DNA of 6,641 bases from the NCBI GenBank assembly GCA_028699735.1, contig JAQVUB010000147.1:1-6641 (forward strand), written 5' to 3'. This document shows, in pieces, positions 1-6,285 of this stretch; the stretch's first letter is position 1; each line of letters opens with the position of its first letter. The position numbers and the translations under genes were made by a program. The notes under the pieces are model-generated. The model saw nothing but the letters and a program-made list of their open reading frames with translations, did no database searches and was not told the origin of the DNA. Source of the stretch: Lentisphaeria bacterium. GTDB taxonomy: Bacteria > Verrucomicrobiota > Lentisphaeria > Oligosphaerales > Oligosphaeraceae.

Positions 1-788
1 GCGACTCCGCCGGGTTCGGTGAAAAGTGCCAGGAAACGGCTTTCCGGCAGGGGGCGTTCCGCTTCTCCGGGCATGCGTGGCCGGTAGAATTCAACGACAA
101 AACTGAGGAGCAGTTCCGCTGCCAGAATCAGGATCACCACCATGCCGATTCGTGCCATCGTGAGGTCAATGGTCAGCAGTGCTTTCTGAAAATATTCAAG
201 AAACAGAGCAATGCCGCTGAGCAGATAGAGAAAACCCGTCAAAAACATCCAGGCGCCTGAAGGACGCAGCCAGCGACAGCCCGCATTCCGGCTGGCACCC
301 ACAAAAAAGCTTCCGGCAATCAAGGTGCCAATACAGCAGCATACCGCTAGAATTGCCAGCGGCAAGGGGCGGGGTGCCACGGCAAAAGCCTCCATACGAC
401 CCCAGCGAATCCAGATGGACAGCCCAATAAACAGCATGATCGCGCCAAGTGCTACTGTGAAGAACGGTACAAAGTATTTCACAAACTGGGTATTCGCTCT
501 GGCAGCCATACGAACCGCTTCGTCAGCATCATCGAATAATTCGTTATTGCCATGCGTGCGCTGATACTCCCGTGCAGCATGTTCTTCGGCGGCCTGACGC
601 AGGGAAAAATGGGTTCTTGCCAGAGCCATCACCCCCAGCAGTACGGTTGTCCAGGCGGCTATCACCCCCGGAACCATTGCCGAACAGTTCGCCAAATTCA
701 AAATATAGGTACCAATAAAACTGAGCAGCAAACCGATAATAATAATTGCCCAGCTCAAATTTCTCGGGCGGCTACTGACATCGTTCAT
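1..788 (-). CDS. Partial membrane protein, probable N-terminal region of an HflK-like SPFH protein
   Basis: An uninterrupted frame runs from an ATG at 788 to the left edge: 262 codons, 3' end missing. The start is set by a strong ribosome binding site (797-802, 8-base spacing). The product begins MNDVSSRPRN. About six hydrophobic segments are visible, near residues 12-33, 38-57, 104-127, 142-165, 177-199 and 211-233. A charged, probably cytoplasmic helix lies between the second and third (about 58-103, with QAAEEHAAREYQR). After the last segment comes FYRPRMPGEAERPLPESRFLALFTEPGGV. From memory, planctomycete and verrucomicrobial proteins annotated 'protease modulator HflK' share this layout, with a YRPR...SR.L....EPGG stretch just before the SPFH/Band 7 part. 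HflK-type proteins sit in the inner membrane and modulate the FtsH protease. That the SPFH domain follows beyond the edge is inference. The membrane topology is secure; the family is only likely. It is divergent from tsaC. Confidence 0.8.
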   Translation of the reverse strand, partial: MNDVSSRPRNLSWAIIIIGLLLSFIGTYILNLANCSAMVPGVIAAWTTVLLGVMALARTHFSLRQAAEEHAAREYQRTHGNNELFDDADEAVRMAARANTQFVKYFVPFFTVALGAIMLFIGLSIWIRWGRMEAFAVAPRPLPLAILAVCCCIGTLIAGSFFVGASRNAGCRWLRPSGAWMFLTGFLYLLSGIALFLEYFQKALLTIDLTMARIGMVVILILAAELLLSFVVEFYRPRMPGEAERPLPESRFLALFTEPGGV

Positions 789-796
789 GCGGGGCG

Positions 797-802
797 ACCT
801 CC
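797..802 (-). promoter_or_regulatory. Ribosome binding site of the 788 membrane gene
   Basis: Read on the minus strand this is GGAGGT, a near-perfect Shine-Dalgarno sequence, 8 bases before the ATG at 788. It fixes the start of a gene whose end lies outside the window. Confidence 0.8.
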
Positions 803-864
803 ACCTTGATTAGCAGGTTTTTGCATCACTTTTACGAAAACGGACTGCATAGAAACAATCCCGT

Positions 865-892
865 AATATAGTATCGGTCAGACAAAACGCAA
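865..892 (-). promoter_or_regulatory. Possible sigma-70-type promoter for the 788 membrane gene
   Basis: On the minus strand, TTGCGT (892-887) is followed after 16 bases by TATATT (870-865). The box sequences and spacing fit a housekeeping promoter and would give a leader of roughly 70 bases before the ATG at 788. This was found by eye only. An AT-rich spacer can produce such matches by chance. Confidence 0.35.
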
Positions 893-926
893 GACCGAAA
901 ATCGCTCAACACACTTTTTGGAAGTA

Positions 927-987
927 CTTTTTTTAACAACGAAAAGCACAAAAAAACTCAAAAATTTATGGAAGCGGCTTTGACTGC
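927..987 (+). repeat. Dispersed intergenic repeat, copy 1
   Basis: This stretch holds a T-run then AACAACG-AAAAGCAC, then AATTTATGG-AAG, then TTTGACTGC. The same blocks occur in the same order and almost the same spacing at 4002-4068 (AACAACG to TTTATGG 30 versus 31 bases; TTTATGG to TTTGACTGC 14 versus 15). The conserved blocks lie in non-coding DNA on both sides, which points to a repeat family rather than chance. Copy 1 stands directly before tsaC and probably forms its leader. The rest of the 789-1004 spacer shows only the signals of the membrane gene. Confidence 0.7.
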
Positions 988-1004
988 CCCCTGCCCCCTT
1001 TTTT

Positions 1005-1601
1005 ATGCAAATTCTTTCTGAAAATTCTCCAGACTTTTTCTTGACGACAATCCATCTGCTTAGTTCTGGCTCTGTTGTCATTTTTCCAACCGAGACCGTT
1101 TATGGGCTGGGCACCCTGTGGAGCAATACTTCCGGTCGCCAGCGGATTTATGAATTGAAATGCCGTCCATCGGACAAACGTCTGCAGATGCTGGCCGCTT
1201 CACTCGAGCAGGCTGCCGCTGCCGGCGTACTGGTCAGCAATTCGCTGCGCAAAATTGCCGATGCTTTCTGGCCCGGGCCGCTGACGGTGGTGGTTCCCTC
1301 TGCAGACGGTACCAGCATCGGCTTGCGAATTCCGGCACATGCTTTTCTACTGCGTTTACTGCAGGAACTCGGTGAACCCATGGCCGCCACCAGCGCCAAC
1401 CTCTCCGGGCAAGCGCCTGCTTCAACGGTAAAGGAGGCTCTGCGGTCGCTCAATGGTCAGCCCGACTTGGTCATTGATGGCGGACTGGTCAGCACCACCG
1501 ATGGCAGCGCATCTACCGTAGTCTCATTGCTCGATAAGCACCTGCAAATTTTGCGTGAGGGGCCCATTACGCTTGCCCAGCTGGAAGCCTGCCTGCTGTA
1601 A
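1005..1601 (+). CDS. tsaC: L-threonylcarbamoyladenylate synthase (TsaC/Sua5/YrdC family)
   Basis: A 198-residue cytoplasmic enzyme that makes threonylcarbamoyl-AMP from threonine, bicarbonate and ATP. This is the first step of t6A formation at position 37 of tRNAs reading ANN codons; the TsaD complex then transfers the group. The single YrdC domain is complete: PTETVYGLG at 28-36, the substrate-binding K-x-R of ELKCRPSDK near 52-54, WPGPLTVVV at 89-97, GLRIPAH at 106-112, SANLSG at 130-135, and STVVSL at 170-175. Length matches E. coli TsaC (about 190); the extra C-terminal Sua5 domain is absent. The ATG at 1005 is the only plausible start, since an in-frame TGA lies at 981-983. No Shine-Dalgarno sequence precedes it; the leader reads CCCCCTTTTTT. 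The gene ends 3 bases from the convergent transporter gene. Confidence 0.95.
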   Translation: MQILSENSPDFFLTTIHLLSSGSVVIFPTETVYGLGTLWSNTSGRQRIYELKCRPSDKRLQMLAASLEQAAAAGVLVSNSLRKIADAFWPGPLTVVVPSADGTSIGLRIPAHAFLLRLLQELGEPMAATSANLSGQAPASTVKEALRSLNGQPDLVIDGGLVSTTDGSASTVVSLLDKHLQILREGPITLAQLEACLL

Positions 1602-1604
1602 CTT

Positions 1605-2915
1605 TCAGGGTGCCGCCGCGGAAACTTTAGCCATCCGCTCGATCCGCCCGGTAATTTCATTTTCATAATATGCCAGCAGGGGAATAATCAGCAGGAACAG
1701 AATGGGACCGACAATAAAGAGGCTGACCACTCCCATATAACAGGCCAGTACACCGGCCATCGAATGCGCAAGGATGCAGCCAAAAGAGCGAAAAGTAGCC
1801 GCCAGTCCGAACATAAGCCCCTTGCGCTCCGGCAAAGTTGTTTTCGACAGCCAGGCATTCCAGACCGGTTCGAGACCTGCCGAAAAGAAGGTCATCAGAA
1901 AACGCAAGGGCATCAGGCATAGAATCGGCACAGTCACACTGACACCCAGAAATTGCATCCGCGACAGGGAGAGCAAGGGAGCGGTCACCAGCATCAGGGC
2001 CATGAAAACCGCAGAACCAACCAGGGCTATTCTGGCCACTTTGGAAGGATATTTATCCACCCAATGTCCAAGGATCACCCCCGAAATCATCGCTCCAATA
2101 CTGCCCATGCCCAGCACCCAGCTGGTCAGACGAGCGGTATTGGGCGCATCCGGACCACCATTGAGATATTCGACAAACAAGGGAAACTGGGAATTATCCA
2201 GATATCGCGCCAGCGTCGAAAAAATATACAGAACAAACAAAGGCATTGCCGGCTGCAAAAAACGACGCCATTCATGCCAGTTAAGGTGAAAGCCGTGAAA
2301 AACCGTCTGCCCCCTTTTCACCAGCGGACGAACAAATTTTTCCCTGGCAAAAATCAGTACCAGGATCCCCGACATACCCAGCATCATGCCGGACAAATAA
2401 AAGGAATTGCGGAAGCCAAACATCTCCGCCAGAAGTCCACCTATGAACAGGCCGGCCATATCACCGGAAAAGACTGAGGTGCTCAGAAAACCCAGCGCAA
2501 AACCCTGACGGTGATTGGGTGTACCGCTAGCCACCAATGTCATCGATGCAGAAACGGTTCCGGTAAACATCCCCTGAATGGCGCGCAAGACCAGAAACCA
2601 GAAGGCATTAGGCGAAAGTCCCATCAAAGCAACGATCACGGCTCCGCCGAAATTCGCACGCAACACCATATTTTTGCGCCCATAGCGGTCGGCCAGCACG
2701 CCCCAAAGTGGTGCCATCACTGCAAAAGTTACATTGGATAAGGCTGCAGCAAGAGCAGCATACGCGCGCACATGCCCCTCATCTCCGACCCCAAGTTCCC
2801 GCAGATAAAACGGCGCAAAAGGCAGCGAGATGGAAAAACCCACCATCGACAGAAATTGCGAAACCCACATGATCAGCAGATTCCGCTTCCAATAATTTTT
2901 ATCGTCAACTGCCAT
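1605..2915 (-). CDS. Major facilitator superfamily transporter, MdtG-like
   Basis: An inner-membrane secondary transporter of 436 residues from the ATG at 2915, with about twelve hydrophobic segments in two halves. The N-terminus (YWKRNLLIMWVSQFLSMVGF, then LPFAPFYLRELGV) resembles E. coli MdtG, a proton-driven drug efflux protein. MFS motif A is clear after the second segment, GVLADRYGRKNM at 72-83, and a weaker version, GHWVDKYPSK, follows in the second half. A charged loop near residues 190-220 separates the halves. The substrate cannot be read from sequence; drug or metabolite export is inferred from similarity. A TTG at 2933 would add six residues (MNTVCF), but it sits beside the terminator T-run, and family N-termini fit the ATG better. 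Neither start has a good Shine-Dalgarno sequence. The gene lies directly after the terminator of the upstream barrel gene and is convergent with tsaC. Confidence 0.9.
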   Translation of the reverse strand: MAVDDKNYWKRNLLIMWVSQFLSMVGFSISLPFAPFYLRELGVGDEGHVRAYAALAAALSNVTFAVMAPLWGVLADRYGRKNMVLRANFGGAVIVALMGLSPNAFWFLVLRAIQGMFTGTVSASMTLVASGTPNHRQGFALGFLSTSVFSGDMAGLFIGGLLAEMFGFRNSFYLSGMMLGMSGILVLIFAREKFVRPLVKRGQTVFHGFHLNWHEWRRFLQPAMPLFVLYIFSTLARYLDNSQFPLFVEYLNGGPDAPNTARLTSWVLGMGSIGAMISGVILGHWVDKYPSKVARIALVGSAVFMALMLVTAPLLSLSRMQFLGVSVTVPILCLMPLRFLMTFFSAGLEPVWNAWLSKTTLPERKGLMFGLAATFRSFGCILAHSMAGVLACYMGVVSLFIVGPILFLLIIPLLAYYENEITGRIERMAKVSAAAP

Positions 2916-2940
2916 GAAGCAGACCGTGTTCAAAAAGGCA

Positions 2941-2971
2941 AAAAAAAATAGCGGCCTTCCCGGAAGGCCGC
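2941..2971 (-). terminator. Intrinsic terminator of the outer-membrane barrel gene
   Basis: Bases 2951-2971 form a perfect inverted repeat with ten-base arms around one central base (arms GCGGCCTTCC / GGAAGGCCGC). On the minus strand it is followed by TA and then a run of T. This is a textbook Rho-independent terminator about 30 bases after the stop codon at 3004. It ends only about 25 bases before the ATG of the transporter gene. Confidence 0.9.
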
Positions 2972-2996
2972 CCTGATCAGCAGTTCGGATTCCGCG

Positions 2997-3015
2997 CTTT
3001 TCTTCAGAAGAAAAG
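2997..3015 (-). other. Perfect palindrome over the barrel gene's stop codon
   Basis: Nine-base arms CTTTTCTTC / GAAGAAAAG flank a single central base. The palindrome contains the final codons and TGA (3006-3004) of the barrel gene. It could fold in mRNA as a second hairpin just upstream of the strong terminator. Because it encodes the conserved ending ...LFF plus the stop, part of the symmetry may be coincidental. Confidence 0.45.
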
Positions 3016-3882
3016 ATTGGCCTTCAGGCCGCCCCAGAAGTTCTGACGGCTGTTGAAACGTCCGTAGTCATCATCCTTGCGAGTCCAGTCGCGGACACGT
3101 CCATCCAGGCCGTAGGAGGCATTCACATAAGGCGTGATAACAAAACAGTCACAGACATTGATATTCAGCGCGGCACCGAGCACAGCAAAGCTGAAGCCAT
3201 TTCCAGCGCTGTCGAGCCAGTTGCGCATGTAGGCCGCATCACCCCAGTAGATATCGCCATTAAGCACCAGTTCAAACATGCCATCGTCGTCAAGCACAAG
3301 CGTATAGGCACCGCCCAAACAGATCCAGGTCTCTTCCAGTTCATAGTCATAGGACGCCGTCACTTTCGTCGAAACACATTGACTTTCCGTCTTGTACAGT
3401 TCATCCAGAGAAACCGACAGCTGCAAATCCGCCGAATTGCTTTCAGTCATGGTAGGATAATGGAAATAGGTCCAGGTAAAATCCACGGTCAGCGGGCCAA
3501 GGCCAGCGGCATCATCAAAGGTGTAATAATACCCGGCATAATAATTCAGTTCTTCAAAACGCCATTTGCGTTCACTGTCATAAAATTCATCCTCCTCGGC
3601 AACATAGCCATTCCGGGACTGAAAATGGGTCAAATTATAGACGCCCCATGCTCCGACATAAAAGCCTTGGAATTCCAGACAGAGATCGCCCAGCATAACG
3701 GCCTCGTTGTTAAAAATGATTCCATTGTAGGCATATTTGCTCGACCAGTCCAGTTCCAGGCTGAGTGACGGACGACTGTTTTCATCCTCCGGCATGACCG
3801 GGGTCTCTGCATTCTGCCCATAAAGCAGAGCACTTAAAGACAGAACCAAAGCGACAGCCATTCTCCTGAAAAACATTTTCAT
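3004..3882 (-). CDS. Predicted outer-membrane beta-barrel protein (Gcw_chp/TorF-like)
   Basis: 292 residues from the ATG at 3882, chosen because AAGGAG lies 7 bases upstream and a signal peptide then starts correctly: MKMFFRRM, a hydrophobic core AVALVLSLSALLYG, and probable cleavage around residues 22-25. A short acidic linker (about 26-38) leads into a mature part rich in alternating aromatic strands, such as LSLELDWSSKYAYNG (40-54), GFYVGAWGVYN (73-83), FEELNYYAGYYYTF (109-122) and LTVDFTWTYFHYP (131-143). The chain ends KANLFF, with the terminal Phe typical of outer-membrane barrels. The 'SSKYAYNG...GFYVGAWG' pattern resembles the Gcw_chp (TIGR02001) putative porins; this is recognition by eye. 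Substrate and role are unknown. Cys at 244 and 246 (VCDC) are unusual for a barrel. It is probably monocistronic, with its own terminator downstream. Confidence 0.8.
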   Translation of the reverse strand: MKMFFRRMAVALVLSLSALLYGQNAETPVMPEDENSRPSLSLELDWSSKYAYNGIIFNNEAVMLGDLCLEFQGFYVGAWGVYNLTHFQSRNGYVAEEDEFYDSERKWRFEELNYYAGYYYTFDDAAGLGPLTVDFTWTYFHYPTMTESNSADLQLSVSLDELYKTESQCVSTKVTASYDYELEETWICLGGAYTLVLDDDGMFELVLNGDIYWGDAAYMRNWLDSAGNGFSFAVLGAALNINVCDCFVITPYVNASYGLDGRVRDWTRKDDDYGRFNSRQNFWGGLKANLFF

Positions 3883-3889
3883 TTCATCT

Positions 3890-3895
3890 CTCCTT
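3890..3895 (-). promoter_or_regulatory. Ribosome binding site deciding the barrel protein start
   Basis: On the minus strand this is AAGGAG, 7 bases before the ATG at 3882. It supports that start over the in-frame upstream codons reaching to 3969, which would bury the signal peptide behind 29 charged residues. Confidence 0.85.
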
Positions 3896-3937
3896 GACTT
3901 GTGTGACAAATGAATAAACAATAAGCTTTGCCTCGGC

Positions 3938-3958
3938 TGATGACTTAAATAATCATCA
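3938..3958. promoter_or_regulatory. Inverted repeat upstream of the barrel gene, possible operator
   Basis: Arms TGATGA / TCATCA are separated by a nine-base AT-rich spacer, about 56 bases before the barrel start codon. The size and position suit a dimeric regulator's binding site near a promoter. No confident -35/-10 pair could be placed beside it. Confidence 0.3.
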
Positions 3959-4001
3959 ACGAAAATCAATGTAGCCCCTTTCCCAGAAAATTCCAGCCGG
4001 A

Positions 4002-4130
4002 AACTTCTTTTTTAACAACGCAAAACACGAACTGACGAAATAAATTTATGGGAAGAATGTTTGACTGCGAGAATGCATCGTCCCTCTCATAGATTTTTTC
4101 GGGTCATTTTGTGTCTTTTCGTTGTTAAAA
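4002..4130. repeat. Dispersed repeat copy 2 with an inverted half copy (palindromic element)
   Basis: Bases 4002-4068 match copy 1 at 927-987 block for block (T-run, AACAACG, AAATTTATGG, AAG, TTTGACTGC). Bases 4105-4130, read on the minus strand, give TTTTAACAACGAAAAG followed by ACACAAAATG, the same opening block facing the other way. The pair forms an inverted repeat of roughly 129 bases with imperfect ends of about 22 bases. It sits in the 342-base spacer between two divergent genes. There is no coding capacity, so it resembles a small non-autonomous or REP/MITE-like element, though mobility is not shown. Confidence 0.65.
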
Positions 4131-4158
4131 TTGGATATTGGGATTGATCGTTTATTGT
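4131..4158 (+). promoter_or_regulatory. Weak promoter candidate for the esterase-enolase operon
   Basis: TTGGAT (4131-4136) and TATTGT (4153-4158) are 16 bases apart and lie about 65 bases before the esterase start, directly after the inverted repeat arm. Both boxes match the sigma-70 consensus only partly, so this is a tentative placement. Confidence 0.2.
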
Positions 4159-4166
4159 ATCAGGCA

Positions 4167-4192
4167 GGCAGCTTGCAACGGCAGGTTGCAGC
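4167..4192 (+). repeat. Two tandem 13-base repeats in the esterase leader
   Basis: GGCAGCTTGCAAC (4167-4179) is followed at once by GGCAGGTTGCAGC (4180-4192), with 11 of 13 positions identical. They lie about 32 bases before the esterase start codon and just after the weak promoter candidate. A regulator site is possible but not shown. Confidence 0.45.
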
Positions 4193-4213
4193 GGAATAAT
4201 AGCGGAAACCATC

Positions 4214-4218
4214 AGGAG
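4214..4218 (+). promoter_or_regulatory. Ribosome binding site of the esterase
   Basis: AGGAG lies 6 bases before the ATG at 4225 and 3 bases before the adjacent ATG at 4222. Spacing favours 4225. It rejects the longer reading from a TTG at 4138. Confidence 0.75.
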
Positions 4219-4224
4219 TCGATG

Positions 4225-5001
4225 ATGTCAGATGCCTTGCTTTCAGGGAGCCCTTTCTCTGGCGAGAATGCGTTGGAGAATGCCAGAGAATGTGGGATTG
4301 AGCGTTTCCAGTTTACCGCGTCGGACGGCGGGATGTTACCCTGTTGCCGATATGTTTCCGGTACCCAGTTCCACGGCAAATATTCGCTGCTGATGTTTTT
4401 GCATGGTGCTGGATCGCTTGGCAATGACAATCTGGCGCAAGTGCGCATTCCAGGCCCTCCCCTGCTCCGCTTTGTACAAAAACATCAGCTCAAAACGGTT
4501 CTGCTCTTTCCACAGTGCGAAAAGGGCTTTCAATGGGTTGATGTCCCCTGGGGTGACAAAAGCCACACCATGCCGGCAAAACCCTCCATCTTCATGCAAA
4601 GAGCCCTGGAACTTCTGGATGAGCAAATCGCCCACTTTCAGCCGGATCCGGCACGTGTCTATGCGGCAGGCGTCTCGATGGGAGGCTACGGCGCCTGGGA
4701 TCTGGTCTGCCGCCGCCCGCACACTTTCGCCGGCGTCCTGGTGCTGTGCGGCGGCGCCGATATCAACCAGGCTCCCAAACTGAAACAACTTCCCGCTTAT
4801 CTGATGCACGGCGATCAGGATCCTGCAGTACCAGTCACCCGTTCCAGAGATATGGTTGAGGCTCTTCGGCAGACCGGGAACTGCCAGGTGACGTATATTG
4901 AACTGCCCGGCTGCGCCCACAATGTCTGGGATCCTTGCTTTGCTGATGAAAATGCCCTTGCCTGGCTCTTTTCACAAATCAAAAACCAATCCACCCCATG
5001 A
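4225..5001 (+). CDS. Alpha/beta-hydrolase, esterase/phospholipase-like
   Basis: A complete 258-residue alpha/beta-hydrolase of the carboxylesterase/prolyl-oligopeptidase-like type. The oxyanion-hole motif is LHGAG at 59-63, the nucleophile elbow GVSMGGYGAWD at 149-159 gives Ser151, HGDQDPAVPV at 195-204 gives Asp199, and the catalytic His is His232 in GCAHNVWD. The triad is in the expected order and spacing. The core strands LLMFLHG and VYAAGVS are present. No signal peptide is visible from this start, so a cytoplasmic location is likely. Related enzymes cleave short-chain esters or acylated sugars; the substrate here is unknown. A start one codon earlier (4222) is nearly as good. Enolase follows after 15 bases on the same strand, suggesting co-transcription without implying a shared pathway. 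Confidence 0.88.
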   Translation: MSDALLSGSPFSGENALENARECGIERFQFTASDGGMLPCCRYVSGTQFHGKYSLLMFLHGAGSLGNDNLAQVRIPGPPLLRFVQKHQLKTVLLFPQCEKGFQWVDVPWGDKSHTMPAKPSIFMQRALELLDEQIAHFQPDPARVYAAGVSMGGYGAWDLVCRRPHTFAGVLVLCGGADINQAPKLKQLPAYLMHGDQDPAVPVTRSRDMVEALRQTGNCQVTYIELPGCAHNVWDPCFADENALAWLFSQIKNQSTP

Positions 5002-5016
5002 ACAAAGGAAAAAAGT

Positions 5017-6285
5017 ATGACTGCAATCACTCGAATAAGTGCACTGGAAGTTCTCGATTCTCGCGGAAACCCGACGGTCGAAGCCGATCTCGAACTCTCA
5101 GACGGCAGCAAGGGTAGAGCCATTGTTCCATCCGGTGCCTCCACTGGAGAACATGAAGCCCTGGAACTTCGAGACAACGACCCGAAACGCTATTGCGGAA
5201 AAGGGGTTCTGAAAGCGGTTTCTGCAATTCATGAGACGATTGCGCCGGCTCTTCTAGGCAAGAACGTTTTTGACCAGGCCGGAATGGATCATCTGCTCAT
5301 CAGCCTCGATGGCACAGCCGACAAGAGCCGTCTGGGAGCCAATGCGCTTCTGGCGGTTTCCCTGGCCTGTGCCGATGCCGCAGCAAAAGCATCTGGGCAG
5401 CCTCTGTACCGCTATCTTGGCGGAGTCAACGCACGGCGTCTGCCAGTACCGATGATGAATGTCATCAATGGGGGTGCACATTCTTCGGCACCGCTAGCTT
5501 TTCAGGAATTCATGATACGACCGCTTGGTGCACCCTCCTTCCGCGAAGCTTTGCGCATCGGAGCCGAAATCTTTCAAAGCCTGAAAAAAGTACTCAAAGA
5601 CCGTGGCTGCAGCACAGCCGTTGGTGATGAAGGAGGCTTTGCCCCCCCGCTGAAATCGGTGGAAGACGCCCTTGACACCCTGCTTGCTGCCATCGAAAAG
5701 GCCGGTTACAAAGCGGGCAGGGAAATTACCCTGGCTCTCGATTGCGCAGCATCGGAATTTTTCAAAGATGGCTTTTATGACAGCCGGATCTTTGAAGGGA
5801 AACAAGGCAAACGCCGCGACAGCGCCGAACAGATCGACTATCTTGCCAGCCTGCTGCGCCAATATCCGATTGATTCGATCGAAGACGGCATGGCTGAAAA
5901 TGACTGGGAGGGCTGGAAGGAACTGACCCGGAAACTCGGTAAAAAATGCCAGCTGGTCGGGGATGACCTCTTCGTCACCAACCCCCTCTTTCTGGGCAAA
6001 GGGATTTCCAGCGCTTGCGGCAACGCCATTCTGATCAAACTCAATCAGATCGGTACCCTGACCGAAACGCTCGATGTCATCCAAATGGCTCACAAAGCCG
6101 GCTACAAGAATGTGATCAGCCATCGTTCCGGCGAAAGCGAAGACTGCTTTATCGCTTCCCTCGCGGTCGCCTCCGAAGCCGGTCAGATCAAATGCGGTTC
6201 CCTCAGCCGCAGTGAACGCACCGCAAAATACAATGAACTGCTGCGGATCGAACAAAACCTGGGCGCCAATGCCATCTATGGCTGA
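5017..6285 (+). CDS. eno: Enolase (phosphopyruvate hydratase)
   Basis: A complete 422-residue enolase, slightly shorter than E. coli (432) at the C-terminus. It converts 2-phosphoglycerate to phosphoenolpyruvate in glycolysis and the reverse in gluconeogenesis, using two Mg ions in the cytoplasm. All key residues are visible: the mobile loop PSGASTG at 38-44, His155 in NGGAH, Glu205 in VGDEGGFAP, metal ligands Asp242 (LDCAASEF), Glu289 (SIEDG) and Asp316 (VGDDLFVTN), the general base Lys341 (ILIKLNQIG), the SHRSGESED signature at 368-376, and Lys392 in QIKCGSLSRS. The segment after His155 reads SSAPLAFQEFMI, close to the SDAPIAFQEFM form I recall from Bacteroidetes rather than the ADNNVD form of E. 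coli. The ATG at 5017 follows AAAGGA with 7-base spacing. It is probably in one operon with the esterase. Confidence 0.98.
   Translation: MTAITRISALEVLDSRGNPTVEADLELSDGSKGRAIVPSGASTGEHEALELRDNDPKRYCGKGVLKAVSAIHETIAPALLGKNVFDQAGMDHLLISLDGTADKSRLGANALLAVSLACADAAAKASGQPLYRYLGGVNARRLPVPMMNVINGGAHSSAPLAFQEFMIRPLGAPSFREALRIGAEIFQSLKKVLKDRGCSTAVGDEGGFAPPLKSVEDALDTLLAAIEKAGYKAGREITLALDCAASEFFKDGFYDSRIFEGKQGKRRDSAEQIDYLASLLRQYPIDSIEDGMAENDWEGWKELTRKLGKKCQLVGDDLFVTNPLFLGKGISSACGNAILIKLNQIGTLTETLDVIQMAHKAGYKNVISHRSGESEDCFIASLAVASEAGQIKCGSLSRSERTAKYNELLRIEQNLGANAIYG

Noticed and set aside
325..809. Two small plus-strand open frames (79 and 85 codons)
   Set aside because: Both lie opposite the continuous minus-strand membrane protein frame and their compositions look like shadow translations.
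1774..2741. Several plus-strand frames inside the transporter region
   Set aside because: They are antisense shadows of the MFS gene, whose twelve-segment pattern and motif A are clear.
3883..3969. N-terminal extension of the barrel protein by 29 residues
   Set aside because: It would put charged residues ahead of a good signal peptide, and the strong ribosome site at 3890-3895 lies inside it.
4002..4130. Complete insertion sequence
   Set aside because: There is no transposase frame and no visible flanking target duplication; only a short palindromic repeat can be supported.
4138..4224. N-terminal extension of the esterase from a TTG at 4138
   Set aside because: The AGGAG at 4214-4218 directs initiation at 4222/4225, and the extension encodes no signal peptide and overlaps the tandem repeat.
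5494..6255. Long open frame of 253 codons on the minus strand opposite enolase
   Set aside because: It is an antisense shadow of a clearly functional enolase with every catalytic residue in place. It has no ribosome site or recognisable domain, and such frames commonly arise opposite well-biased codons.
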